From assembly GCA_014360755.1 (NCBI GenBank), contig JACIWX010000001.1, forward strand, positions 576,441 to 640,440: 64,000 nt of DNA. The letters run 5' to 3'. Below, piece after piece: positions 17,418 through 33,220 of this stretch; the stretch's first letter is position 1, and each line of letters begins with the position of its first letter. The notes beneath the pieces are model-generated. The model ran no database searches. It saw nothing but the letters and a program-made list of their open reading frames with translations, and had not been told where the DNA came from. Source of the stretch: Chloroflexota bacterium. Its GTDB lineage: Bacteria; Chloroflexota; Anaerolineae; UBA2200. The translations under genes and the position numbers were made by a program.

Positions 17418-17549
17418 GGCTAACGGTTGGTGTGAGCCGCGCCCACCCGTCCCCGCTGGCGAAACCTGCCTGAATCACCGACACCTTCGCGGGCAAAACA
17501 CGGTTGTTTAAAGCGCAAGGGTGGGCGTCGGCTCCACACCGTGTTAGCC
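17418..17549 (-). other. attC site F (3' end of cassette 2)
   Basis: 132-bp palindrome with R'' GGCTAAC and R' GTTAGCC on the minus strand. Arms GGTGTGGAGCCGACGCCCAC and the complement of GTGGGCGCGGCTCACACC pair over about 20 bp with one extra G in the R'' arm. R'' is the exact complement of the 5' core of cassette 2 (GTTAGCC at 19049). Confidence 0.85.
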
Positions 17550-17616
17550 GCAGCTTATCGCCTTTCTGGTTGGGGCCCCGGGGTGGCCTCATCCCACCCT
17601 AGTACCCCGGTGGCGG

Positions 17617-18996
17617 TTACTGGTAATTGCGCAGCACCAGCGGCAGGTAGACCCGTGTACCCCATTCATCGGCGCCGAGGTCGGGCCGACCGACGGGGCG
17701 GGATTCCCCATCTATGTCGTCGTCCACGCCGGCATCTACCCCCATATCTATGGCCGCCGAGTTGGCCGTCAGGTGATAGCCGTCGGCGGCGAAGGCAGGG
17801 CTGCCGGTGTAGTCGTTGGTGTGGATGACGTTACCGCTCCAGTCGGTCGCATTGGCGTGCCATAGCGTGGCATGGAGCGTGGCGGTGGTGTGCTCATCCG
17901 CCTGGATACCCACCGTATGGCTTACCAGGATGGTGTTGGTCAGGGCGGCGGTGGTGTAAAGGGATGATAGTTCTCTGTGCAGGTGTATCCCGGTGCCCCC
18001 ACCACCCATGTTGTGGACAACGGTGCTGTGCAGCAAGTCGACGTACGCGTCCGCAATTTGCAGGGCGGCACCGTTGAAGTCGGCCCAGTTGTCAGCGACG
18101 ACGGTGTTGACCAACGTGGCATCGCTGCGGCCGGAAACAAACAGTCCTCCGCCAGACGCGTGTTCGCCTTCAGCCGTGTTCGAGATGACCGCGTCACCGT
18201 GGAGCGTGGGACTGCCGCCCATAAGGGCCAACCCCCCACCACCAAAGCCACCGGCCGTGTTGGCAGTGAAAGAGTTCCCGTTGAGCGTGGCATCGCTGTC
18301 AAAGGAGCATAACCCGCCGCCGACGAAACCGGCGGTGTTGGAAGTGACGATGTTGCCGCCGAGCGTGGCGTCGCTGCCGGCGAGGAACAGCCCACCCCCC
18401 ACATCGGCGACGTTGTCAAATACCCAGCAATTGAGAAAGGCGGCTGTCGCAGTGATGACGTATACGCCACCGCCTGCATCAAAAGGCTGGTCCATCGTGG
18501 GGACGGTGACGCCACCCAACCCGGCCGCATCCCCGCCGGTGATGCGCAGCCCCTCGACCGTCGGGCTGATGTCGCCGGTGATGTACAGCGCCCGCCCCTG
18601 CTGCTGCGCATCCAGCGTGGTCGGGTTGCCGTCCGGGTTGTAGTCGGCCCAGTTTGTGATAGTGTAACCGCCGCGCACCGTCACCATCTTGCTGATGTAG
18701 ACCACCTGGGTGACAACGCCGGTCGTCGTGATGTCATCACGAGGGCGCATATGCACGTCGGTGTACGTGCCCGCCGCCACGCGGATCTCGTCGCCGGGGA
18801 CAGCAGCATCCACCGCCTCTTGTACGCTCCCGTAGCAATCACTGACTCCACCGCAGTCTCCGCCAGGGGCCACATGAAGCACACCGGGGTCGGCCCGCAC
18901 CGACGGGATTTGATCAACTAACAGAACAAAGGCTAGTGCCAATACCAGGCTACTCAAGAGGGCAACCGTGAACTGCAACGTTCGGGTTTTCATCAT
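17617..18996 (-). CDS. secreted right-handed beta-helix protein with Chloroflexota C-terminal tail
   Basis: 459 residues. Signal peptide [20 protein letters not shown] (h-region to about 30). Residues about 40-330 form a parallel beta-helix: [20 protein letters not shown] (typical first turn of pectate-lyase-like or DUF1565 proteins), then repeated turns such as [20 protein letters not shown]. The end reads [16 protein letters not shown], a C-terminal motif seen on many exported Chloroflexota proteins. The SD AAGGAGG precedes two adjacent ATG codons (18996/18993). It is the single gene of cassette 2. No lyase catalytic residues can be claimed. Confidence 0.82.
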   Translation of the reverse strand: MMKTRTLQFTVALLSSLVLALAFVLLVDQIPSVRADPGVLHVAPGGDCGGVSDCYGSVQEAVDAAVPGDEIRVAAGTYTDVHMRPRDDITTTGVVTQVVYISKMVTVRGGYTITNWADYNPDGNPTTLDAQQQGRALYITGDISPTVEGLRITGGDAAGLGGVTVPTMDQPFDAGGGVYVITATAAFLNCWVFDNVADVGGGLFLAGSDATLGGNIVTSNTAGFVGGGLCSFDSDATLNGNSFTANTAGGFGGGGLALMGGSPTLHGDAVISNTAEGEHASGGGLFVSGRSDATLVNTVVADNWADFNGAALQIADAYVDLLHSTVVHNMGGGGTGIHLHRELSSLYTTAALTNTILVSHTVGIQADEHTTATLHATLWHANATDWSGNVIHTNDYTGSPAFAADGYHLTANSAAIDMGVDAGVDDDIDGESRPVGRPDLGADEWGTRVYLPLVLRNYQ

Positions 18997-19048
18997 CAGC
19001 CTCCTTATCCTGTGAGTACGATTCTGACGCACGAAAACATGTCGCTGC

Positions 19049-19112
19049 GGCTAACGCTCCGGTTCAGCGGCGGGCCGCGCAGCGGACCGTCCGCTGCAAC
19101 CGGTTGTTTGAC
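19049..19112 (-). other. attC site G (3' end of cassette 1)
   Basis: 64 bp, starting eight bases after the hsdR stop. Minus strand: R'' GTCAAAC, L'' arm CCGGTTGCAGCGG, L' arm CCGCTGAACCGG, R' GTTAGCC. The two arms are perfectly complementary except for one unpaired G in the R'' arm, the classic attC bulge. R'' agrees 6 of 7 with the complement of the attI-side core GTTAGAC. Confidence 0.87.
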
Positions 19113-19119
19113 GCCCCTT

Positions 19120-22247
<3,128 letters not shown>

Positions 22248-22260
<13 letters not shown>

Positions 22261-22855
22261 GGTTCATCCTTTGCGGGGGACGGTGCGCGAACGGCCCCTT
22301 CGGGGTTTTCGCGGTCCAGCGCCCACTGCAGCGGATTGTTCACGATGTATTCGCGGATGCGGTGCAGGGACGATTCATCGCGGACAATGTGCTCGTAGTA
22401 ATTACGTTGCCATAGTTTTCCTGCGAAGGGCGTCCATCCCGATGTTCTTACCCCACGGATGTATTCATTCGTCGTCATGGTTTTGAACCATTGAATAATG
22501 GCCGGTAGGGGCGCACCTATGTGTGCGCCCCCGTGGTGTGCGCCCATCGCATCGGGGCAGACACGTAGGTCTGCCCCTACATGGTCTGGGCCGACGATAA
22601 CAACAATGCCGTGAACATGGTTGGGCATGACCACGTATTCATCCGTTTCCATGTTTGGAAATGCGCGGTTCAGTTCCAACCACCATTTTTCAATCATCCG
22701 CCCGGCGTCGTTCATCCGCATTTCACCATCCACCACCTCGCCAAACAGGCATTTCCGGTGGTTGGCGCAGATGGTGACGAAATACGCCCCGGCCTGCGAA
22801 TAGTCATAGCCTTTCAGGCGGAGGCTGCGGCGGTGATGACGTTGGAGGTCGTATG

Positions 22856-22859
<4 letters not shown>
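22248..22859 (-). CDS. REP-associated tyrosine transposase (RayT, Y1_Tnp family)
   Basis: 203 residues. HUH-type single-strand transposase fold: [13 protein letters not shown] carries the HUH motif (H-V-H) and the catalytic Tyr is likely in [13 protein letters not shown] (about residue 160). Family members act on REP palindromes. The gene itself contains a palindromic pair (22505-22580) translated in frame between the HUH motif and AIIQWFKTM. It starts at ATG 22859, overlapping the hsdS stop by ATGA, and overlaps the hsdR start by 13 bp, so it sits inside the restriction-modification operon without obvious polar damage. Confidence 0.9.
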
Positions 22860-26045
<3,186 letters not shown>

Positions 26046-26092
26046 TGTTTGCCTCCTCATCAGACTTTCGAGCACCGCCCTAGTTCGGGGGC

Positions 26093-26190
26093 GTCTAACT
26101 ATATTTTCAACCGAAACGGCTTAAATAACATTTAGGGTGCGACGGTTTAACTACCCCAAAATCGTAGTTAAACCGTCGCGGCTTAACCGC
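26093..26190 (-). other. attI recombination site region
   Basis: On the minus strand GTTAGAC (26093-26099) is a perfect GTTRRRY core, located between the integrase gene and the first cassette gene, where attI must lie. Towards intI, three repeats of the form CGGYTTAA (near 26117, 26143 and 26179) plus an inverted copy are candidates for the accessory integrase-binding sites that flank attI cores. Limits of attI are approximate. Confidence 0.75.
26139..26179. repeat. perfect 16-bp inverted repeat inside attI
   Basis: GCGACGGTTTAACTAC and its exact complement GTAGTTAAACCGTCGC, separated by 9 bp (CCCAAAATC). It lies in the leader of the cassette transcript. There is no T-run, so it is not a simple terminator. 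It may be an integrase or repressor site or an RNA hairpin. Confidence 0.85.
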
Positions 26191-26216
26191 ATCCAAAGCC
26201 GCAAATTGACGTCTAT

Positions 26217-26245
26217 ATGATAAAATAAGCCATGGTTTTTGTCAA
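26217..26245 (-). promoter_or_regulatory. cassette promoter Pc
   Basis: Minus-strand TTGACA (26245-26240), 17-bp spacer, TATCAT (26222-26217): a near-consensus housekeeping promoter pointing through attI into the cassettes. Its -10 overlaps a TATGAT (26216-26221) on the other strand that could serve intI. Confidence 0.72.
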
Positions 26246-26297
26246 ACGTGAGATTATCGTCAATGCACTAATGCCAAGAGTTGAAAAGGAGTCAAGT

Positions 26298-27293
26298 ATG
26301 GCCTCCTCGTCCTTCCTCAACCAGGTTCGCCAGGTGATGCGCCTCAAGCACATGAGCCTCAGCACAGAAGACTCATATCTCTACTACATCAAGCAGTTCA
26401 TCCTCTTTCACAACAAACGTCATCCCAAAGACATGGGCGTTGATGAAATCCGCGCTTATCTGTCCCACTTGGCGGTGGAAAGACGGGTTTCAGCGTCAAC
26501 CCAGAAGGTGGCTCTCTCCGCTTTGCTCTTTCTGTATCGAGACGTACTCAAAATACAACTGCCCAACATCGAGGGTATTGAGCGAGCGCGGGCAGCGAAA
26601 CATATCCCTGTAGTGTTCACACGCGAGGAGGTCAGCGCCATCCTCTCTCATCTGACCGGCACGCCCCATCTGGTGGTCAGCTTACTGTACGGCTCAGGGC
26701 TGCGTTTGATGGAGGCGTTGCGTCTGCGAGTCAAGGATATTGATTTCACCTATCGGCAGATTACCGTGCGGGACGGCAAAGGAGAAAAGGATCGCGTGAC
26801 TGTCCTGCCACAGTCTTTGGTCGAACCGCTCAAGTGTCAGTTAGCGTATGCCAAGAAGATCCATGAGCAAGATCTGAAAGAAGGCTATGGAGCAGTTTAC
26901 TTGCCCTACGCGTTGGAACGAAAATATCCGAACGCCAATAAAGAATGGGCCTGGCAGTACGTCTTTCCAGCGGATCATCGTTCGGCCGAGCCACGCACAG
27001 GCCTCATCCGCCGTCACCACTTTCACGAGGACAACGTTCAACGCGCAGTCAAACAGGCCATTCGCAAGGCGGGCATTGCCAAGCATGGCAGCTGTCATAC
27101 CTTCCGCCATAGCTTTGCTACCCACCTACTGGAAGCCGGCTATGACATCCGTACTGTCCAGGAACTTCTCGGCCATAAGGATGTACGCACAACCATGATC
27201 TACACCCATGTCCTTCAACACGGCGGATTTGCTGTGCGCAGCCCATTGGATGAGACCCCGCTCAATCCTCGCGGTAATGGCAGCCGCGGCTGA
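26298..27293 (+). CDS. intI: integron integrase
   Basis: 331-residue tyrosine recombinase (337 in the class 1 enzyme). Core-binding SAM-like domain about residues 5-90; catalytic domain with [16 protein letters not shown] (first Arg), [17 protein letters not shown] (His, Arg), [15 protein letters not shown] (His, nucleophile Tyr). The stretch [15 protein letters not shown]...[20 protein letters not shown] is the extra domain found only in integron integrases, and [10 protein letters not shown] is the usual IntI ending. Start 26298 is chosen for its AAGGAG at 7 nt; an ATG at 26232 would overlap the Pc promoter and lacks an SD. Divergent from the cassette array. Its 3' end overlaps nadB by 32 bp. 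All catalytic residues are intact. Confidence 0.96.
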   Translation: MASSSFLNQVRQVMRLKHMSLSTEDSYLYYIKQFILFHNKRHPKDMGVDEIRAYLSHLAVERRVSASTQKVALSALLFLYRDVLKIQLPNIEGIERARAAKHIPVVFTREEVSAILSHLTGTPHLVVSLLYGSGLRLMEALRLRVKDIDFTYRQITVRDGKGEKDRVTVLPQSLVEPLKCQLAYAKKIHEQDLKEGYGAVYLPYALERKYPNANKEWAWQYVFPADHRSAEPRTGLIRRHHFHEDNVQRAVKQAIRKAGIAKHGSCHTFRHSFATHLLEAGYDIRTVQELLGHKDVRTTMIYTHVLQHGGFAVRSPLDETPLNPRGNGSRG

Positions 27294-28833
27294 CCTTGTT
27301 CTCCCAAGCAGCCTGCGCCACGATGAGCGCTGCTTGTACCGCATTACGCAGCCCAATCAAGTCGTCCGAGAGTTTCGTCGTGCTGTAGAAGCGCGTGATG
27401 TCTACCTGCAGGTTGCGCAAGTCGCTGATGGCGCGATCCAGGCGCCGCGTTGAACGCACCAGCCCCACATAGTTCCACATGATATGCTGAATGGTCGCCA
27501 TATCCTGGCGGATGAGCGCCGGGTCCGCAACTTCGGTCAGGTTGCCGTTGTACCACGGCGGGATGTCATCGGGGTCACAGCCCAGTTCACCTAGGTTGTG
27601 CGCGATATCGTAGGCAGCACGCACACCCCACACCAACCCCTCTAACAGCGAAGCACTACCCAAGCGATTTGCACCGTGTACGCCAGTGCAGGACACCTCA
27701 CCCACCGCATACAGGTTACGGATAGTCGTCCGCCCATATTCATCTACCCATACCCCGCCGCAGTGGTAGTGCGCAGCAGGCACCACCGGAATCAAGTCTT
27801 TGGTGATATCCACGCCGAATTCCAGGCACCGCTGGTAGATAGCAGGGAAATGGGTCTTGATTTCGTCCGCTGGCAAGTACGACTTGAGATCCAGATACAC
27901 GCATTTGCTGCCGGTGGCCAGCATCTCCTGATGGATGCTGCGGGCTACGACATCCCGAGGAGCCAGGTCTTTCCATTCCGGGTCGTATTTGTGCATGAAA
28001 GGCTTGCCGCGCTCATCTACCAAACGCCCTCCCGCGCCGCGGATTGCTTCTGTAATCAAAAACCGTGCCTGATCGCGGTAGTAGAAAGCGGTGGGATGAA
28101 ACTGCACGTACTCGGCATTGATGATGCGCGCGCCAGCGTTGTAAGCCATAGCCAGCCCGTCTCCACGCGCCGTAGGGGGATTGGTGCTGTATAGGAAAAT
28201 GCGCCCCAGGCCACCGGTAGCCAAGATCGTTTTCTTCGCCAGGTAGGCATCCACTTTGCCCGTGGCTTGATCGAACACATAAGCGCCTACACAGGAGAGC
28301 GGGTCATAGATGGTCAGGCGGTTTCGGGAATGGTGGGCAGGGGTCAGCAAATCCACCGCCGTGTGCCGCGTCAACAATTCGATGTTGGGACAAGCATGCA
28401 AGGCTTCCACGAGTTTCTCTTGGATGGCGCGCCCGGTATAGTCACCCACATGCACGATGCGCTCGGTTGAATGCGCCGCCTCCTTGATGCGCTCCAAGCC
28501 ATTGCCGGGCATGCGGTCAAAAGGCACGCCCAGTTCTTCCACCAGGAACTCACGCACCAGCCTGGGGCCTTCTTCAGCCAAGATACGCACTGCGCGGGGG
28601 TTGCTCAAACCAGCGCCAGCACGTTCAATGTCTTCGCTGAGCAACTCCGGCGAATCGTCATCACCACGGTAGATAATCCCCCCTTGCGCATAGTACGTGT
28701 TCGATTCATGGGGATCTTCTTCCGCTGTAACGATTGTAATGCGCAGGTCAGGGTTCTTTGCCAGATGCAATGCAGCAGTGGCACCAGAAATGCCACAGCC
28801 AATGATCAGGACATCGGTTTGAATATGGGCCAT
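27262..28833 (-). CDS. nadB: L-aspartate oxidase
   Basis: 523 residues. FAD enzyme oxidising L-aspartate to iminoaspartate, first step of de novo NAD synthesis. Seen: N-terminal dinucleotide site [18 protein letters not shown], the substrate loop region [21 protein letters not shown] (active-site region of the family), [17 protein letters not shown] and [21 protein letters not shown]-terminal helical domain present with an [10 protein letters not shown] segment. It starts one base after the nadC-nadA stop, so both are one operon read leftwards. Its last 32 bp overlap the convergent intI gene. Confidence 0.96.
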   Translation of the reverse strand: MAHIQTDVLIIGCGISGATAALHLAKNPDLRITIVTAEEDPHESNTYYAQGGIIYRGDDDSPELLSEDIERAGAGLSNPRAVRILAEEGPRLVREFLVEELGVPFDRMPGNGLERIKEAAHSTERIVHVGDYTGRAIQEKLVEALHACPNIELLTRHTAVDLLTPAHHSRNRLTIYDPLSCVGAYVFDQATGKVDAYLAKKTILATGGLGRIFLYSTNPPTARGDGLAMAYNAGARIINAEYVQFHPTAFYYRDQARFLITEAIRGAGGRLVDERGKPFMHKYDPEWKDLAPRDVVARSIHQEMLATGSKCVYLDLKSYLPADEIKTHFPAIYQRCLEFGVDITKDLIPVVPAAHYHCGGVWVDEYGRTTIRNLYAVGEVSCTGVHGANRLGSASLLEGLVWGVRAAYDIAHNLGELGCDPDDIPPWYNGNLTEVADPALIRQDMATIQHIMWNYVGLVRSTRRLDRAISDLRNLQVDITRFYSTTKLSDDLIGLRNAVQAALIVAQAAWENKVSRGCHYRED

Positions 28834-28834
28834 T

Positions 28835-30754
28835 TCATTTCACCGCCAACATTTTTTGCAGCGCGAGGTTCGCCCAACGCGAAATGTCCGGGGAAACCCG
28901 TACTACGTTCACGGGGTCATCCGCCAGCAGATGGTCGAGGGTATAACTGAGGTTGTACGGATTGATGCGGTACATCGCTCCGCACAGCGACCTGGCGAGG
29001 GGCACAATCACTTTGTCGGGATTCTCCTTAGCCAACCTTGCCACCAGATGGATTTCGGTCCCAATGGCGAAGGCAGAACCCGGCGGCGCGCTTTCCACCG
29101 TCCGCACGATGAAGGAAGTAGAGCCATTGGAGTCAGAGCGGGCAACCACCTCGGCAGGGCATTCTGGATGCACAATAACCTGGATGCCAGGGTATTGGCG
29201 GCGCACTTTTTCCACGTGCTCTACGGTGAAAAAGGTGTGCACGTGGCAGTATCCCTTCCAAACCACCACTGTCGCGCGCCTGGCTGCGTCCCTGCTGGCT
29301 TCAGGATCAGCGGGGTCCCAGATGGCAATCTCCGCTGCCGGAATGCCAATGGCGAGCGCGGAATTGCGGCCCAAGTGCTCGTCGGGGAAGAACAGCACAT
29401 GCCCTTTCTCCCCCAGCGCCCAGCGCAGGATCGCTTGGGCATTGGCTGATGTGCACACTGCCCCGCCTTTCTGTCCACAGAATGCCTTAAGCGTGGCATA
29501 CGAGTTTTGGTAAGTAACCGGGAGGAGGTCATCGCCCCACAGCGCGGTCAAGTGCTGCCAAGCAACTTGAGCCTGATCCACATCAGCCATTTGCGCCATA
29601 GGGCACACGGCGGAATGCGCGGGCAAACAGACGATTTGCTCCGGTGCACAGAGCATGGCAGCCGTCTCCGCCATAAAATCTACGCCGCAGAAGACAATGT
29701 AGCGGGCGTCGCGGGCTTGCGCTGCAATGCGCGATAACTCGAGGGAATCGCCGCGGTAGTCCGCAAACTGGATCACCTCATCCCGCTGATAGTGATGGCC
29801 CAGGATGACCAAAGCAGCACCGAGTTCCGACTTTGCCTCGCGGATGCGCGCGAAAACCTCCCCTTCCGAGAGGGTTTGATACTCCGCCAGCGTGCCCACA
29901 ACCTCCGCTTCTGCTTCTAGGCTGATGTCCAGCGCTGGAGCCGAATGGGTCAATGCTCCCACACTGATATAATCCACGCCGGTTCGGGCTATTTCTGCTA
30001 CATTGTCCAGAGTGATGCCGCCCGAAGCTTCCAGCTCAACCCGCCCGCCAGCCAAAGCCACAGCTTGGCGCATCTGATCTGGGTCCATATTGTCCAGCAT
30101 GATGCGGTGAACACCCAGTTCCAGCGCTTCGCGCAACTCGTCCTGGTTCTTGACTTCCACCTCAATGGGCAACCCAGCCTGGTTGTGTGCCCGCACCCGT
30201 TGTACGGCAGCGGTAATGCTCCCTGCAGCGGCGATGTGGTTGTCTTTGATCAGCACCATGTCATACAATCCGAAGCGGTGATTCTTGCCGCCGCCGAGGC
30301 GCACGGCCATCTTGTCCAGCACACGCAAGCCGGGAGCGGTTTTTCGCGTATCCAAAATCACCGCTTTGGTGCCCTGTACCGCCTCGACGTAGCGATGGGT
30401 GAGCGTGGCAATGCCGGACATGCGCTGTAAAAAGTTCAAGGCGACCCGCTCGGCGCTGAGTATGCTCCTGGCTGGGCCATGCACCGTCGCCAGCACATCG
30501 CCGCGTGAGACGGGGCTGCCATCGGCTACACGGCATCTGAAGGTGATGCGCTCATCTACTGCCGCGAATACGCGACGCGCCACTTCCAGCCCAGCCACAA
30601 TCCCAGGCGCTTTTGCCACAATTTTGCCGCGCAAGCGCAAATCGGCGGGCAATGTCCAGGTACTGGTGACATCGCCTGAGCCAATGTCTTCCACCAATGC
30701 TCGGCGTATGATTTCCTCGATTTCCCTGACTTCCGCAGCATCCTGTGTTTCCAT
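28835..30754 (-). CDS. nadC-nadA: fused nicotinate-nucleotide pyrophosphorylase / quinolinate synthase
   Basis: 639-residue bifunctional protein. Residues 1-285 are NadC (quinolinate phosphoribosyltransferase): EDIGSGDVTS, LNFLQRMSGIATLT, DTRKTAPGLR, GGGKNHRFGLYDMVLIKDNH, IMLDNM. Residues about 295-639 are NadA: ALVILGHHYQRDEVIQFADY, CGVDFMAETA, GGAVCTSANA, VIVHPECPAEV, ending in a RSLCGAMYRINP block; the three Cys at CGV, VCT and PEC are the usual [4Fe-4S] ligands. Together with NadB it carries aspartate plus dihydroxyacetone phosphate to nicotinate mononucleotide. The order NadC-NadA within one chain is unusual. ATG 30754 is preferred over a TTG seven codons earlier. Confidence 0.94.
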   Translation of the reverse strand: METQDAAEVREIEEIIRRALVEDIGSGDVTSTWTLPADLRLRGKIVAKAPGIVAGLEVARRVFAAVDERITFRCRVADGSPVSRGDVLATVHGPARSILSAERVALNFLQRMSGIATLTHRYVEAVQGTKAVILDTRKTAPGLRVLDKMAVRLGGGKNHRFGLYDMVLIKDNHIAAAGSITAAVQRVRAHNQAGLPIEVEVKNQDELREALELGVHRIMLDNMDPDQMRQAVALAGGRVELEASGGITLDNVAEIARTGVDYISVGALTHSAPALDISLEAEAEVVGTLAEYQTLSEGEVFARIREAKSELGAALVILGHHYQRDEVIQFADYRGDSLELSRIAAQARDARYIVFCGVDFMAETAAMLCAPEQIVCLPAHSAVCPMAQMADVDQAQVAWQHLTALWGDDLLPVTYQNSYATLKAFCGQKGGAVCTSANAQAILRWALGEKGHVLFFPDEHLGRNSALAIGIPAAEIAIWDPADPEASRDAARRATVVVWKGYCHVHTFFTVEHVEKVRRQYPGIQVIVHPECPAEVVARSDSNGSTSFIVRTVESAPPGSAFAIGTEIHLVARLAKENPDKVIVPLARSLCGAMYRINPYNLSYTLDHLLADDPVNVVRVSPDISRWANLALQKMLAVK

Positions 30755-30873
30755 TATCCTATCCTGTCTTGGCAATCGGTTTATGCAGCAATACCTTGAG
30801 ATATTTTACAGCTTATAGCCCCATTTGTCAATGAACCCCTTTGGAACAACGTGCTTTTCCATCTGCACCGCTC

Positions 30874-30902
30874 TTGTTCCTGCGCCACTCTAGAGGTATA
30901 AT
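30874..30902 (+). promoter_or_regulatory. promoter of the amidohydrolase gene
   Basis: TTGTTC, 17-bp spacer, TATAAT. Transcription would start near 30910, leaving a leader of about 150 nt (30910-31063) before the start codon; no known riboswitch fold is recognisable in it. Confidence 0.65.
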
Positions 30903-31063
30903 ACATCCAAGCATAAAGGTGGTCAACTGCAATGAACGGAGGCTTGTGGCTGTGCCTAACTGGCTCAGATGCCCTTCAAGCAAGCCATAGCACGCACATG
31001 GTGGAGTGGCAGCAAAACCTATAACATCGTTCGCTTTGGCAGATCCCATAAGGAGAGAGGAAC

Positions 31064-32449
31064 ATGATGATCTACGAGCATGGAACATTGGTTACTGTGG
31101 ACGCGCAACGACGCGTTATCACAGATGGAGCAATGGCGGTAGAAAATGGACGCTTTGTGGCCATTGACAAGTCCCATGTACTACACGAACGATTCCCAAA
31201 CGAACCACGCACCGATCTCAAGGGAAGGATCGTCACCCCTGGATTGATCAACACGCACGTGCATTTGGCGCAAGCCATGATTCGCGGCTGCGCAGAGGAC
31301 ATGGAACTGCTCGACTGGCTTGGCAAGCGCGTGTGGGTGCTACAGGGCAACTATACAGAAGAAGATGGTCGAGCCAGCGCAGAACTGTGCATCTTGGAGA
31401 TGCTCAAGTCAGGCACCACTGCTTTCGTCGAATCCATGCTGGCGGAACGCTATGGATTTGATGGCATTGCGGAGGTCGTGCTGCGTTCAGGCATCCGTGC
31501 AGTATTGGCTAAGATTGTCATGGACATCGGGACCTATGCCACAAAGGACAGTTGGATGCATCCCGGCATGATCGAAGATCGCGAAACAAGCCTCAGAAAT
31601 ACGCTGGCGATGCACGACAAATGGAACGGCGCCGGTAATGGCCGGCTGCGTGTCTGGTTCGGACCACGCACTCCAGGTGGCGTTACGCCGGAACTGTATC
31701 GCGAGATCAGCGCATTAGCACGCCAGAGGAACATGGGCATCACGGTGCATTTAGCGGAAGTACAGGCGGACCGCCTATTCCTGCAAGAGAAGTACGGTAA
31801 GACGCCCGCGCAATTTGCAGAGGATGTGGGGCTGGTTGGTCCCAATGTGCTGTTGGTACACGCCGTGTGGATGGACGAGGATGACATCGCTATCCTGGCG
31901 CGCACACAAACGAATGTCAGCCATAACCCCGTCTCCAACGCCAAGTTGGCTTCAGGCATCGCACCTATTCCGGAAATGCTTGCAGCAGGCGTGAACGTCG
32001 CTCTGGGCACCGACGGTGGCCCCAGCAACAATACCTACGACATGGTGCGCGACATGCGCTGGGCTTCCTACATCCACAAAGCGCGCACACTCAATCCCTT
32101 GGTCATGCCAGCCGAAACAGTGCTGGAAATGGCCACCATCCATGGGGCGAAAGCAATCGGCTTGGAAAAGGAGATTGGATCGCTCGAGGTAGGGAAGCAA
32201 GCCGATTTTGTCGTCTTCGATTTGGATAAGCCGCACTTGACCCCGCACATGGATGCAGTTTCTACATTGGTTTCAGCCGCTACCGGCGCCGATGTGGATA
32301 TGGTGGTGATCGGTGGGCAGGTAGTGGTGCGGGATGGCCATGTGCTCACCATGGATGAAGAACGCGTTCTACGCGAAGCCCGTGAGCGAGCGGCAGCCGT
32401 TTGGAAACGTGCGGGCATCGAATGGAAACCGCGCTGGCCTGTGCTATAA
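31064..32449 (+). CDS. 5'-methylthioadenosine / S-adenosylhomocysteine deaminase-type amidohydrolase
   Basis: 461 residues. Metal-dependent amidohydrolase of the MtaD/AtzB-TrzN group that deaminates adenosine-type or related compounds. Ligands seen: LINTHVHLAQ (H-x-H), TVHLAEVQ (His near 230), LLVHAVWM (His near 265), ALGTDGGPSNN (Asp near 310). Typical flanking composite domains (EHGTLVTVDAQ at the start, QADFVVFDLDKPHLTP near the end). SD AAGGAGAGAGG. It appears monocistronic with its own promoter. The substrate is not fixed by sequence; other members act on guanine or triazine compounds. Confidence 0.85.
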   Translation: MMIYEHGTLVTVDAQRRVITDGAMAVENGRFVAIDKSHVLHERFPNEPRTDLKGRIVTPGLINTHVHLAQAMIRGCAEDMELLDWLGKRVWVLQGNYTEEDGRASAELCILEMLKSGTTAFVESMLAERYGFDGIAEVVLRSGIRAVLAKIVMDIGTYATKDSWMHPGMIEDRETSLRNTLAMHDKWNGAGNGRLRVWFGPRTPGGVTPELYREISALARQRNMGITVHLAEVQADRLFLQEKYGKTPAQFAEDVGLVGPNVLLVHAVWMDEDDIAILARTQTNVSHNPVSNAKLASGIAPIPEMLAAGVNVALGTDGGPSNNTYDMVRDMRWASYIHKARTLNPLVMPAETVLEMATIHGAKAIGLEKEIGSLEVGKQADFVVFDLDKPHLTPHMDAVSTLVSAATGADVDMVVIGGQVVVRDGHVLTMDEERVLREARERAAAVWKRAGIEWKPRWPVL

Positions 32450-32607
32450 CTATACAGGATGCGCAGGTTAATCAGCCACTGTTGCTTACCGGTCAGCAAA
32501 TGACGCTGAGCATGGTCAACTTGTTTTGACAATCGGACAACTGTGCGATAGAATTCAAACACCAACCTGCAGTAACGAGTTGAATCCACAAAAAGGGAGG
32601 ATATATC

Positions 32608-32997
32608 ATGTACCAAAGTACTGTGGTTGTGGGGCACCTGGGCCGCGATCCAGAAATGCGTTACACCCCCGATGGCACGCCCGTAACTACCTTTAGCATT
32701 GCCACCACACGCAGATGGACCAACGCCGATGGCCAACCCCAGGAGAAAACAACCTGGTTCCGTGTTACCGCTTGGCGGAAACTCGCCGAGACCTGCAACC
32801 AGTTCTTAGCGAAAGGGCGCTTAGTGTTGGTGGAGGGGGATATCGATGTGTCCACGTGGAATGACAAAACCACAGGCGAGCCCCGCGCGATGTTGGAACT
32901 CCGCGCGCGTACCGTGCGCTTCCTAGGCGGTAGAGAAGAAAAGGCCGAAGTGCCTGAAGAAATCGCTCCCGAGGTGGAAGAGGAACTTCCTTTCTAG
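32608..32997 (+). CDS. ssb: single-stranded DNA-binding protein
   Basis: 129 residues. OB-fold domain about 1-105 (VVVGHLGRDPEMRYTPDG, TTWFRVTAWRKLAETC, LVLVEGDIDVSTW) and a short acidic tail ending EEELPF, the partner-binding tip used by replication and repair proteins. Shorter linker than in Escherichia coli SSB. SD GGGAGG at 9 nt. Followed by a terminator. Confidence 0.95.
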   Translation: MYQSTVVVGHLGRDPEMRYTPDGTPVTTFSIATTRRWTNADGQPQEKTTWFRVTAWRKLAETCNQFLAKGRLVLVEGDIDVSTWNDKTTGEPRAMLELRARTVRFLGGREEKAEVPEEIAPEVEEELPF

Positions 32998-33077
32998 CCC
33001 TGTACGGCTGACGAAAAGCGATAGACGCGCCCTTGGCGTCTGCAACACCGCAGCACGCACGCTTTGCGCTGCAATAC

Positions 33078-33113
33078 AAGCGACCTCGAGCCCATTTCGG
33101 GGTCGCTTTCTTT
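33078..33113 (+). terminator. terminator after ssb
   Basis: Stem AAGCGACCTCGA / TCGGGGTCGCTT (one G-T pair) with a 7-nt loop and a TCTTT tail. Confidence 0.7.
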
Positions 33114-33220
33114 ACCCGCTGAGTACTGCTCACTACAGGCAATAGGACAATGGACGCAGCCAAGATGTACCGAGAACTGTAGTAGACGAGTCCCATCAAA
33201 GGCAAAAGGATGTACAAGGA

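Noticed and set aside
7082..19112. CRISPR array as source of the repeated palindromes
   Set aside because: Repeats are not identical, are irregularly spaced by genes, and no cas genes are present; they fit attC sites.
26139..26179. Inverted repeat read as a transcription terminator
   Set aside because: No T-run on either side and the loop is large; its place in attI suggests a binding site or leader hairpin.
30931..31023. 30-codon leader peptide upstream of the amidohydrolase
   Set aside because: No SD of good spacing and no conserved features; likely chance.
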